Assembly: GCA_964494005.1 (NCBI GenBank)
Contig: CAZBQE010000034.1
Coordinates: 1 to 10,079, forward strand
From: CAJBLF01 sp964494005
GTDB taxonomy: Bacteria > Patescibacteriota > Gracilibacteria > Absconditabacterales > Absconditicoccaceae
DNA length: 10,079 nt
Direction of reading: 5' to 3'
Below are positions 1 to 6,803 of the stretch, one piece after another (positions within the stretch are counted from its first letter, which is position 1; the number at the start of each line of letters is the position of its first letter). The translations under genes were made by a program, and so were the position numbers. The notes beneath the pieces were generated by a model that was given only the letters and a program-made list of their open reading frames with translations, did no database searches and was not told the origin of the DNA.

Positions 1-28
1 AACATTAAGTAAATTAAATAATCTTTAT

Positions 29-1714
29 CTAATTATCTATATATCGTTTTCATGAATTTGTTGCTCATAAACACTTGATTTTTCATGTCTTTTTTAATTT
101 TTGTAATAGATAGCCTATTTTAGCATCCTTTTGTTTCTGGTTTAAATTTCATGGTAATTTATCACTAGCAAATTCTATTACTTTTGATTTTTGAATTCAA
201 GGTTCTTTACTTATTATTTTTAATAAGATAGAAATTATGTGTTCATCATCTATTGCTCTTTTAAGGTAAGATTTCTTCTCTTCAGTTGTTCATGCTAACT
301 TTCGATCTAAATAAATATTTGGATATCTACCCTCAATAAGATGTAGTCTTTTTAATTCATCTGCTTCTTCTTTTGAAATATTAATGTTTTTTTGAACTTT
401 ATCTAAAAGGATTATTCTTTGTAGGGTAAAGTTTTTATTATTTATCAAGATTTTTGTATAAGACTCATTAATTATTCATCAATCTAAACTAACAATGACT
501 TTTTCTGGATTGTTTCTTTCATAAGTTGGTAATGGAAAAAATCTTTCTTTTTGTTTCTCAAACATTTTTTTGATTCAGCTTCCTACTGCATCAATCATTC
601 AAATGTTTACCATAGCGTCTTTTAACCATGGATTTCTATATCATCATGGAGTATATCAGCTTTCTAATATTTTTTCTATAGGTTTATTATCATAAAAACT
701 TCCTGCATTTTCAAATGTTATTTTATGTGGTGTTTCTATAACAATTATTCTTTGTTGTTTATGATAATCTTGATGAGCAATAGCATTATTTAATGCTTCT
801 CTTATTACTCGAGTATCATATGTAGGAATTGGTGTAGGAATTAGTGATTCATCTGCAAAATAACGATATGTTTTATTGTTTATTTTTCCCATTAATTCGT
901 CAATGGCGAATAAAAAAGGGATTTCAAAATGTTGATAATCTATTGTGTTTCCTTTTTCATCTATATATTTCCATAATAAAGAAACATCATTTGGATTCAA
1001 AAAATATTTTGATTCAGGTTTTCCTAGTAAAATTAAAGCAGTGCGTGTTATTCATCAATTAGGTGTAATAATACGAGCTTTTTTAAGAAATGTTTCTTTA
1101 TCTCGTATTCTCATTTCTTCTATATGTTTTTCAATTTCTTCTCTTGTAATATCTTTCTTCGTTGATAATCTTGCGTTTTGAATTTTTATATAATTCTCTT
1201 TAGCTTTATTTATTGCTTTGTCATCTAAATCATTTACAGTTGCTTCTGAACATATATAAGCACTCCAATCAGGATGAATTTCATTTACAATACTTCTTAA
1301 AGTTGCAGAATCTATTTCTTCTAATCTATCATCTACTCTTATTAATGGAGCTCAATAAAAAGAAAAATACTGTCCTTTATCACGAGAAGGAATATTTATA
1401 ACAATAACTTTTCCCTTTTCAGTTTTGACTTCGTTAATTTCAATCTGTTGTCATGTTTGATTAAAAATTTCAGTTTTGATGTTTTGTGGTAATTCTATAT
1501 TAGTTCAACAAACTGTTCAATCATTTTTTACTCATAAAAGTAATTTTCCTCATCACATATTTCATATAGCAACGCAATATCAATATATAGATCTTCTATC
1601 TTTTTCCTTTCATCATAAAACAGAGAAGTTGTTTTTTGCTTCTTTAAATTCTAGGTTTTCATTTTCTCTATGTTTTATTATTTCACTCAATTGTCTTTCT
1701 TCCATCATTATCAT
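29..1714 (-). CDS. AlbA_2 / RecG C-terminal-type ATP-binding putative regulator
   Basis: Read with TGA = Gly this is one uninterrupted frame of 561 residues ending in TAG; the standard code shows only a 114-residue fragment. Residues 19-27 carry the ENLEFKEAK motif typical of the AlbA_2 (AAA_4, Schlafen-like) domain, and residues 51-70 the glycine-rich GNMGGGKLLLGVKNDGT block. The second half resembles the GHKL-like ATP-binding region of RecG-related regulators (COG2865): N box REALNNAIAHQDY at 305-317, then FENAGSF at about 334-340, YRNP after a run of TGA-encoded glycines, and GSGI. The tail looks like a winged helix (IGYLLQKLKKTGKI). The family is usually called a putative DNA-binding transcriptional regulator, and members also occur in defence islands; the role here is inferred only. 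ATGs at 1714, 1708 and 1705 are all in frame, and none has a Shine-Dalgarno sequence. About 26 of 36 glycines are TGA. It lies 117 bases downstream of the membrane-protein gene on the same strand, possibly co-transcribed. Confidence 0.88.
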
Positions 1715-1831
1715 AATAAGTTTAAAATACCTATTGGAAATTTCTAATAACCCCAGCAAGTTTTTCCCTTGTTTCGTAGTTTTTTATATAATTTAGTTCA
1801 AAAATAGTTTTTTGGTTAAAAAAATTTTTAA

Positions 1832-2932
1832 TTAAGGATAATATTCTTGTTTTTCGTAATTTGAAGAAGATTTTTTATATATTCTTTCTATTCGATCATT
1901 ATAATCAACTATATTAATTTTCATAAATTTATTATTGAATTCTTTTATATGTCATCGATGTTGTTGAGTAAAATAATCATCGCTATTATTATCAGATTCA
2001 AAGTTATTTTCTTTTAATATTCTTTCTTTTTTTATATTAAATTCGTCTATAATCTCCCAAGCTTGATTATCGAGTTGGTCATCTTCTCAAAAAGATTGTA
2101 AATACTGGTAGTTTTTTAAATCTCTGTGTAATTCTTGCCATTCCGAAACCCATTTTTTATTATTCATAAATCATTCTTTTGAATAATATCATTCAATTCC
2201 TGATGCTTCAATATTCCAATATTTTTTAGGTAAATTTAAGAATGTAAAATATCTTAAAGGAAATACAGATACGTCATAATATTCTTTATATGTATGATAT
2301 TCATCATTTCATAATTTTTCGGTATGAATTATATTATCAATTGCTCAATCTGTGAAGCGTCAAACTTGAAGTTTTAGTAATCAATTAACAACTAATAATC
2401 TTATTGATATTCATGTTCATATTATATTAAACTTTTCTTCAGCTTCTAAATTATATGGAATAAAAATAGAATCATAAATATTGTCTTCAAACTTAATTTG
2501 TCAATTTTCATAAACATTGTTATTTTTAATATTAAATTTTATATAATAGTATTCTTTTCATATTTTGGTTAAATCTGTATCTTTTTTATGATATTTTTTC
2601 CTAAAATTTTCTATTATCTCTTCAATAAACTCTTTGTGAGTCTTAGATTTATAAAGATTTTTTTTATGTTTTTCAAAAAAAACTTGTAATTCTGAATTAT
2701 TCAAAATTTCTCTTATATTTATATCAATATTTAGTCAAAAATTGTTGTTATTTTCTGTTGAAGATTGATTTATCCTTTTATATAACTCTTTAAATCCTTT
2801 TAAGATATTTTTTTGCGTAAAGGCATATAATGAAAAAATTATTAAAATAACTCAAATAATTAGGCTTGCGTTGAAGTTTAGTAAGTACAGTCAAAAGATG
2901 AATATTCATACAGAAATTACTTTTGATCGCAT
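1832..2932 (-). CDS. Hypothetical protein with N-terminal transmembrane hairpin
   Basis: This 366-residue frame is open when TGA is read as Gly and ends in TAA; it is invisible under the standard code because it holds 16 TGA codons (only two GGN glycines). Residues about 4-19 and 23-38 are two hydrophobic segments separated by a short N-rich turn, which predicts a membrane hairpin. The rest is hydrophilic, rich in Lys, Asn, Glu, Tyr and Trp, and probably cytoplasmic, ending in a charged tail (KKSSSNYEKQEYYP). I do not recognise the family and see no catalytic motif. The start is the ATG at 2932: an in-frame TAA lies four codons upstream, and no other in-frame ATG lies between. It precedes the AlbA_2-type gene on the same strand with a 117-base gap, so the two could form a module of membrane partner plus ATP-binding regulator. 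That link is inference from position and shared codon use. Confidence 0.8.
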
Positions 2933-3103
2933 TGTAAAAATTTAAAGGATAAAATTGATTACATAATTGTGTATTGATTTCTTATTCATCTTCAAGGTAG
3001 GTTTTTCTAAAAAAAATTAAATTAAAATAAAAAGGGGGCTTCTTCATCTAAGTATTATTAAATTAATCCAAATTGGGGATATATCATCTAACTAGCTTTT
3101 GTG

Positions 3104-3117
3104 CGACATTAATGTCG
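3104..3117. repeat. Perfect 14-bp palindrome
   Basis: CGACATTAATGTCG is a perfect self-complementary palindrome lying between the divergent genes. Its GCGACAT half recurs as a direct repeat at 3144-3150, and TTTGTGCG just before it recurs at 3181-3188. Such symmetry fits a dimeric repressor operator or the base of a hairpin; the sequence alone does not decide. Confidence 0.5.
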
Positions 3118-3134
3118 TCATAGAAGCGGTAATG

Positions 3135-3204
3135 GGACAAATAGCGACATAGGGTTGCGTGTTATGTGCCAAAATGGTGGTTTGTGCGCTATCGCTTTTT
3201 GTCC
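3135..3204. repeat. Imperfect inverted repeat, 12 of 13 pairs, possible structured RNA
   Basis: GGACAAATAGCGA (3135-3147) is complementary to TCGCTTTTTGTCC (3192-3204) with a single mismatch, enclosing a 44-base loop that itself contains ACATA...TATGT. On the plus strand a T-rich stretch follows a few bases later (from 3217). It could be a hairpin in the 5' leader of the minus-strand gene, a terminator-like structure, or a recombination or protein-binding site. I recognise no known riboswitch. Confidence 0.4.
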
Positions 3205-3297
3205 TAACTTTGTCAGTTTTTTTCTAGTTTTGGATTGGTAGAGTTGCGTTACTGTTTTTATACCTATTTTTTTGTTAAAAACAATATTTATCTTTTT

Positions 3298-3303
3298 TAT
3301 AAT
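3298..3303 (+). promoter_or_regulatory. Candidate -10 box of the MazF-like gene
   Basis: TATAAT matches the consensus perfectly and ends 5 bases before the ATG at 3309. The best upstream partner is TTGTTA (3272-3277), with a long 20-base spacer. If used, the transcript would start at or near the ATG and be leaderless. The surroundings are so AT-rich that a chance match is possible. Confidence 0.3.
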
Positions 3304-3308
3304 CTATC

Positions 3309-3719
3309 ATGGATACTACAAAAGAGATTTTTAATGTTCGAAATGAAGAAAAACGAATCATTCATACAAGACATGATGTTAATAGGTTTCATGTCCAACC
3401 CAGAGAGATCTGGTATGTAAAGCTTTGAGTGAATGTTTGATTTGAACAAAACGGGAAAAGAGAATTTCAGAGGCCAGTATTGGTTGTGGAAAGGATATGA
3501 ATATTATTCTTTGTCATCCCTCTTAGTACGAAAGAAAAAAATAATTCTTATTATTATAAACTTCAATCTGTTTCGTTTAATAGGCCTTCTATGGGTATGT
3601 TGTCTCAAATAAGAGTAATAGACAAAAGAAGATTTGTAAATCAAATATGATTGATTAGCAAGGACGAGCTTGTTATAATAAAAAAACTCCTTAAAGATAT
3701 GTATCTCAAGGGAGTTTAA
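3309..3719 (+). CDS. MazF/PemK-like type II toxin (putative mRNA interferase)
   Basis: With TGA = Gly this is a 136-residue protein ending in TAA. After an N-terminal arm of about 30 residues comes PREIWYVKLGVNVGFEQNG (residues 31-49), the signature first strand and loop of the MazF/PemK fold, then FQRPVLVVE, FFVIPLSTK (67-75) and MLSQIRVIDKRR (97-108), in family order. MazF proteins cleave mRNA or other RNA; the ribonuclease role here follows from the family and is not shown. Four of seven glycines are TGA, including those in KLGVNVG, so the gene only makes a full protein under code 25. The ATG at 3309 gives the arm seen in the longer relatives I know. No protein antitoxin gene lies directly up- or downstream, which is unusual for this class. 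Its 3' end is overlapped by the terminator of an opposing RNA gene. Confidence 0.85.
3680..3717 (-). terminator. Intrinsic terminator of the minus-strand RNA
   Basis: On the minus strand AAACTCC pairs with GGAGTTT (plus 3711-3717 and 3684-3690), with further inner pairs AGAT/ATCT around an ACAT loop. It is followed directly by seven Ts (3686-3680), the classical layout for terminating minus-strand transcription. Read on the plus strand it lacks a T-tract. The stem lies inside the last codons of the MazF-like gene. Confidence 0.7.
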
Positions 3720-3870
3720 TGGTTTACTGTCGCTTTGCAGCGACGGCGGAGCCCGAAGGTATAGTTTACCCTATCGTCTTGTTGATAGGGTGGAGTCCTT
3801 ACTTGGGCAGAGTTGTTGTTCTCCCCGCATTACTGCGGGGCAGTCCTCATCCATCAAATGGATATTGGAC
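3680..3870 (-). ncRNA. Putative new structured RNA, about 190 nt
   Basis: Read on the minus strand, a promoter at 3902-3874 predicts transcription starting near 3867-3870, and a terminator ends it at 3680. Between them are four hairpins in tandem: GTCC-ATCCAT/ATGGAT-GGAC (3870-3843), CCCCGCA/TGCGGGG (3840-3823), CCCTATC/GATAGGG (3790-3769) and GTCGCT/AGCGAC (3744-3729). The second and fourth are capped by GTAA and GCAA, both GNRA tetraloops on this strand only, which argues for the direction. The stems differ in sequence but the flanks repeat: GGACTCC and GGGCTCC precede the last two stems and GTAAAC follows them. GCCCAAG (3807-3801) can also pair with CTTCGGGC further on, closing a larger domain. 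The block is markedly more GC-rich than its surroundings. It contains no credible ORF and does not match RNase P RNA, tmRNA, SRP RNA or a riboswitch I know. Confidence 0.65.
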
Positions 3871-3873
3871 GTT

Positions 3874-3902
3874 ATGATAGAAGTATATAGAAAACTTGTA
3901 AA
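3874..3902 (-). promoter_or_regulatory. Sigma-70-type promoter of the structured RNA
   Basis: On the minus strand TTTACA (3902-3897, five of six matches to the -35 consensus) is followed by a 17-base spacer and TATCAT (3879-3874, five of six matches to -10). Initiation about 7 bases further would fall at the foot of the first hairpin, so promoter and structure agree. It lies back to back with the start of the recombinase gene. Confidence 0.6.
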
Positions 3903-3936
3903 AAATCAAATCATTTTTACTTTCTAATATTTTATA

Positions 3937-4752
3937 ATGCAAGATTACCTCCTTCAGCTCAGTAGAGAGCTTCAATATAGAAATTATAGTCCGAGAACGG
4001 TGGAGATTTATTCTAATTGTTTGAGATCTTTTCTCAAATGGCTCAATTACGATGTTTCTAAGATTACGAGAGAAAAAGTCTTGGATTTTATCCTATATCT
4101 TCAAGATCAAGGTAAAGCGCCGAAGACAGTCAATCTGTACAAAGAAGTCATTAAATTTTTTTGTCGTCAGATTATCAAAATTTCTCTTGGTCAGGATATT
4201 AAATTATCCAAAGAACCCAAAAAACTTCCTGTCGTGCTTTCTCGTTTTGAAATTCAAAGATTGCTGGATAGTACGAAAAATCCCAAACACAAAACTTTGT
4301 TGTCATTGGCGTATGGCGCGGGACTTAGGGTGTGAGAAGTTTTTTATCTCCGTGTAGGCGATATCAATTTTGATCAGAAAACTATTCATATCAAATCCGC
4401 TAAAGGACAAAAGGATAGGATTACGATTTTACCGGACAAAATTATTGATGAACTTAAGTTGTTGATGGAAGGGAAATCGTATGATGATCCAGTTTTTCAT
4501 TCTGAACGGTGAGGTGGTGCGTTGACCAAAAGATCTGCTCAAAATATTTTTCATCATGTAATGATCAAAGCATGAATACAAAAAAAAGCGAGCTTTCACT
4601 CGCTTCGTCATAGCTTTGCTACGCATTTGTTGGAAAATGGAACCGATTTGCGTTATATTCAAGCATTACTTGGTCATGTTAATATTAAGACTACACAGAT
4701 ATATACGCAAGTTGCTACACACAATCTTCAGCGTATTCAGAGTCCCTTATAA
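3937..4752 (+). CDS. Tyrosine recombinase, XerC/XerD type
   Basis: The protein has 271 residues, complete with TGA = Gly. Residues 1-85 form the N-terminal SAM-like core-binding domain (YSPRTVEIYSNCLRSFLKWL). The catalytic domain carries all expected residues: R131 in GAGLRVGE, K156 in SAKGQKDR, H221 and R224 in HSLRHSFATHLL, H247 in LLGH, and nucleophile Y256 in TTQIYTQV. It therefore looks active and would cut and rejoin DNA through a 3'-phosphotyrosine link, for example to resolve chromosome dimers or integrate mobile DNA. The three TGAs encode G133, G192 and G213 (KAGI), positions where glycine is normal. The extra insertion typical of integron integrases is absent. The ATG at 3937 has no Shine-Dalgarno sequence. 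It ends 2 bases from the convergent deformylase gene. Whether it is the host Xer or an island integrase is open. Confidence 0.9.
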
Positions 4753-4754
4753 TT

Positions 4755-5261
4755 TTATTTTTTCTTTGTTGCTTTCTTTTTTTCCGGGATTACTTTGTCC
4801 ATAAACAAGATACCATCAATATGATCTATCTCATGTTGAACGATGACGGCGTTGAAATCTTTGTATAATTTTTTTTGCTTTTTGCCTGTCGGGGTGAGAA
4901 ATTCTACTTCCACATGTTTGTGTCTTCTCACCATACCAAGGTCTCCTGGTAATGAAATACATGCTTCTTCTCGGACGATTTTTTCTTTGGATTTATTGGT
5001 GATTTTGGGGTTGATCATGATGGTGGTTCAGAGAAGTTTTTTTTCTTTTTTCTTTTGTTGTCGTTGGCTGGTGGCAATAATTCTGATATTTTGTCCTACT
5101 TGCGGAGCTGCTAATCCTACACCATCGTGTTTTCGCATCATAGTCATTAGAATATCACAAAATTCTTCTAATTCTTCATCGATTTCTTCTATATGATCGG
5201 AGATGGTTCTGAGAATAGGATTGTTTATTCCGGTTTGGATACCTTTGATAGGATACTTCAT
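4755..5261 (-). CDS. def: Peptide deformylase
   Basis: This 168-residue enzyme removes the formyl group from the N-terminal methionine of new proteins at the ribosome exit. All three metal and active-site motifs are present: GVGLAAPQ at 47-54, EACIS at 99-103 (C101 is the metal ligand; the usual form is EGCLS), and HEIDH at 143-147 (H143, H147 ligands, E144 catalytic). One in-frame TGA (5030-5028) encodes G78 between the two halves, so the standard code falsely splits the gene. Two Lys-rich stretches stand out: an insertion at about 67-77 (QRQQKKKEKKLL) before the central strands, and a C-terminal tail EKKKATKKK, which could contact rRNA. It starts at ATG 5261 without a Shine-Dalgarno sequence, next to a heptamer repeat, and converges on the recombinase gene with a 2-base gap, leaving no room for a separate terminator. 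Confidence 0.95.
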
Positions 5262-5266
5262 ATTTT

Positions 5267-5320
5267 AACTAACAACTAACAATTAAAAACTAGCAATTAA
5301 CAATTAACAATTAATAATTA
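5267..5320. repeat. Heptanucleotide tandem repeat upstream of def
   Basis: Seven full 7-base units and one partial unit run without a break: AACTAAC twice, AATTAAA, AACTAGC, AATTAAC twice, AATTAAT, AATTA. It begins 5 bases upstream of the deformylase start codon, so copy-number change by slippage could alter its promoter or leader. It is plain AT-rich microsatellite sequence with no coding potential. Confidence 0.85.
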
Positions 5321-5401
5321 TGGAATGTTCGTATGAATTCAATAGGTTTTCCTTATATATAGTATATCAAATGTGGTAAATGTCCAGTATATATATTCTG
5401 C

Positions 5402-5429
5402 TTGAAAATTGATAGGAAAAATGTATAAG
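5402..5429 (+). promoter_or_regulatory. Candidate promoter for tRNA-Ser and downstream gene
   Basis: TTGAAA (5402-5407) and TATAAG (5424-5429) are separated by 16 bases, each one mismatch from consensus. Initiation near 5436 would leave about 48 bases before the tRNA. A TTGACA at 5430-5435 has no good -10 box at the right distance. The tRNA and LysM/CHAP gene are only 19 bases apart with no terminator between, so one transcript could carry both. Confidence 0.4.
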
Positions 5430-5483
5430 TTGACATTGTAAGTATTCAACCACGTAAGAAATTCCATTATTTGTACTTCTTGT

Positions 5484-5573
5484 GGAGAGATGGCAGAGTG
5501 GTTGAATGCAGCTGCCTTGAAAGCAGCCGTCCGGGCAACCGGACCGTGGGTTCAAATCCCACTCTCTCCGCCA
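5484..5573 (+). tRNA. tRNA-Ser, anticodon UGA
   Basis: A complete class II tRNA of 90 bases. The acceptor stem GGAGAGA/TCTCTCC is followed by discriminator G and an encoded CCA. The anticodon stem is GCTGC/GCAGC around loop CTTGAAA, giving anticodon TGA, which reads UCA and related serine codons. The long variable arm TCCGG-GCAA-CCGGA is the mark of tRNA-Ser, and the T arm is GTGGG-TTCAAAT-CCCAC. Its anticodon spells UGA but it does not read UGA codons; recoding UGA to glycine needs a tRNA-Gly with anticodon UCA, which is not in this window. Confidence 0.97.
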
Positions 5574-5592
5574 TTTATCACTTGAATCTTGT

Positions 5593-6687
5593 ATGATCAA
5601 ATTTAACCGCGTGAACTATTTCAAGTTTGTGTTGTCGTTATTTTTTATTGTGTTCTTTATTTTTGTAATTGCGAATGCGAATCTCTTTGAGAGGGGGCAA
5701 GAGCAGTTAGCAATCAATTCAAGTTTCATCGACAGTGATGATGGGCTTTCTTACGCAATCAACCTGGATACTATTGATGTAGATATTGACACCAACAATA
5801 ACGGTGTCATCCAATATACCGTCCAGGAATGAGATACATTACTCAAAATCGCGGGCGTTTTTTGAACGACCGTTTCCAGCATTCAGAAAGAGAACAATCT
5901 CAAGAAGGGTGCAGTAGAGCAAGGACAAGTATTAAAAATCTCTGAAGAGGTAGATGGTATTTTTTATACTATCAAAGAAAAATCCAATGTCTTGGTGTTT
6001 GCCAATGCATACAATCTCAATATGCAAGATTTGATGACTTTGAACTATGTTCAGGATGAATCTGAAATTTTTACTCCTGGTCAAGATATTTTTCTCAATA
6101 TCACCAAAGAAAAAGCATATGATCTAGGATTATTAGAAAGACCAAAGCCAGTAGTTATACCAAAATCTACGGTTACCTATAGACCTATTATCAACAAATC
6201 TGGTAAACCATCAACTGCTGCTGTAAAAACCAATACTACAGTAACTGTGAATTCTGCTGATGCTGAAGGTGATAGTATGAATACCACCAAGGGAACAATT
6301 ATTTCAAAATGGACATATACTAAACCAATCAAAAATAAATTTTACGCAGGATATTGTACGCGGTATGCTGCGATTATTAGTCCGAATATCTTTCCATATA
6401 TAGATGAGAATACTCAAGAAAGACCATTTGGTGGAGATGCAAAAGATCGATGTAAGAACGCGAAAGCTGCAGGATTTAGAGTTGGAAACACGCCAGGTGT
6501 CGGTGCATTGATTGTGTATAGTAAATTGAGATCAAGTGCTGGACACGTTGGAAAAGTTATCAATTATTATCCAGAAGATGGAAAAATGATAATCAGAGAT
6601 ATGAACTACTTAGGAAAATTTATCGTAACTGAAAGACGAGAAAATACCAACAATAGCAAGATTAGTTGTTATATCTATGGTAAATAG
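5593..6687 (+). CDS. LysM-LysM-CHAP peptidoglycan hydrolase
   Basis: The protein has 364 residues. A short basic start and a hydrophobic stretch (residues about 11-29, ending in ANANLF) form a signal peptide or membrane anchor. LysM 1 (about 74-118) has YTVQEGDTLLKIAGVFGTTV; both of its TGA codons, G80 and G91, are exactly where LysM has glycine. LysM 2 (about 123-171) is more divergent. After a Thr/Lys/Pro-rich linker comes a CHAP domain (about 245-364) with C255 in GYCTRYA, H318 in AGHVGKV, and D336 or N338 in IIRDMNYL as the third catalytic position. CHAP enzymes cut the stem peptide or the amide bond of peptidoglycan; LysM binds the glycan, so this should act outside the membrane in wall remodelling, separation or attack on other cells. 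The ATG at 5593 has no Shine-Dalgarno sequence and lies 19 bases after tRNA-Ser. A terminator follows, then the class A PBP gene. Confidence 0.9.
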
Positions 6688-6750
6688 ACTTTAACTTAAA
6701 GCTGTTCTTTAGTTTATGTATTGAAAAAGTCATATATATTTTTATAAGAG

Positions 6751-6781
6751 GTCTACTGTGTTGTGCAGTAGATTTCTTTTT
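6751..6781 (+). terminator. Intrinsic terminator after the LysM/CHAP gene
   Basis: TCTACTG (6752-6758) pairs with CAGTAGA (6766-6772) around a 7-base loop and is followed by TTTCTTTTT. It ends the LysM/CHAP transcript 22 bases before the next start codon, so the PBP gene needs its own promoter; a weak TTGTGC-16-TATATT pair (6761-6788) is the only candidate I see. Confidence 0.75.
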
Positions 6782-6803
6782 ATATATTTGTTCGGATTTT
6801 TTT

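Larger units (their letters stand above)
2933..3308. other. 376-base intergenic region between divergent genes
   Basis: No convincing gene lies here in any frame, with TGA as stop or as Gly; the longest plus-strand ATG frames I found are 17 and 25 codons. The region separates the minus-strand membrane-protein gene from the plus-strand toxin-like gene, so it must hold both promoters. Its middle part (about 3097-3216) is richer in G and C than its flanks and carries a palindrome and a larger inverted repeat, listed separately. The 10-mers TCATCTAAGT (from 3044) and TCATCTAACT (from 3085) form a near-perfect direct repeat. Confidence 0.6.

Noticed and set aside
3097..3125. dif-like Xer recombination site at the palindrome
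   Set aside because: Only the GTGCG stretch and rough symmetry resemble dif; the two 11-base arms with a 6-base centre are not there.
3235..3420. Plus-strand 61-residue frame overlapping the toxin-like start
   Set aside because: It is out of frame with the MazF-like protein, whose motifs are clear in the other frame.
3745..3765. Glycine riboswitch, suggested by CCCGAAGG
   Set aside because: Only a short word matches; the rest of the aptamer consensus is absent, and the structure argues for the opposite strand.
3680..3870. Integron attC site or CRISPR-like repeat array beside the recombinase
   Set aside because: The recombinase lacks the integron-integrase insertion, the hairpin stems differ from each other, and no regular spacer-repeat pattern exists; a promoter and terminator fit an RNA gene better.
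5515..5523. tRNA with a UGA anticodon as the decoder of UGA codons
   Set aside because: Anticodon UGA reads codon UCA; the long variable arm makes it an ordinary tRNA-Ser.
5484..5573. tRNA-Ser as an integration site with a repeated 3' end
   Set aside because: I found no second copy of the tRNA 3' end within the window, so an island boundary cannot be supported here.
5367..5600. Minus-strand 77-residue frame containing REWDLNPRSG
   Set aside because: It is the reverse complement of the tRNA-Ser gene, a familiar false protein prediction.
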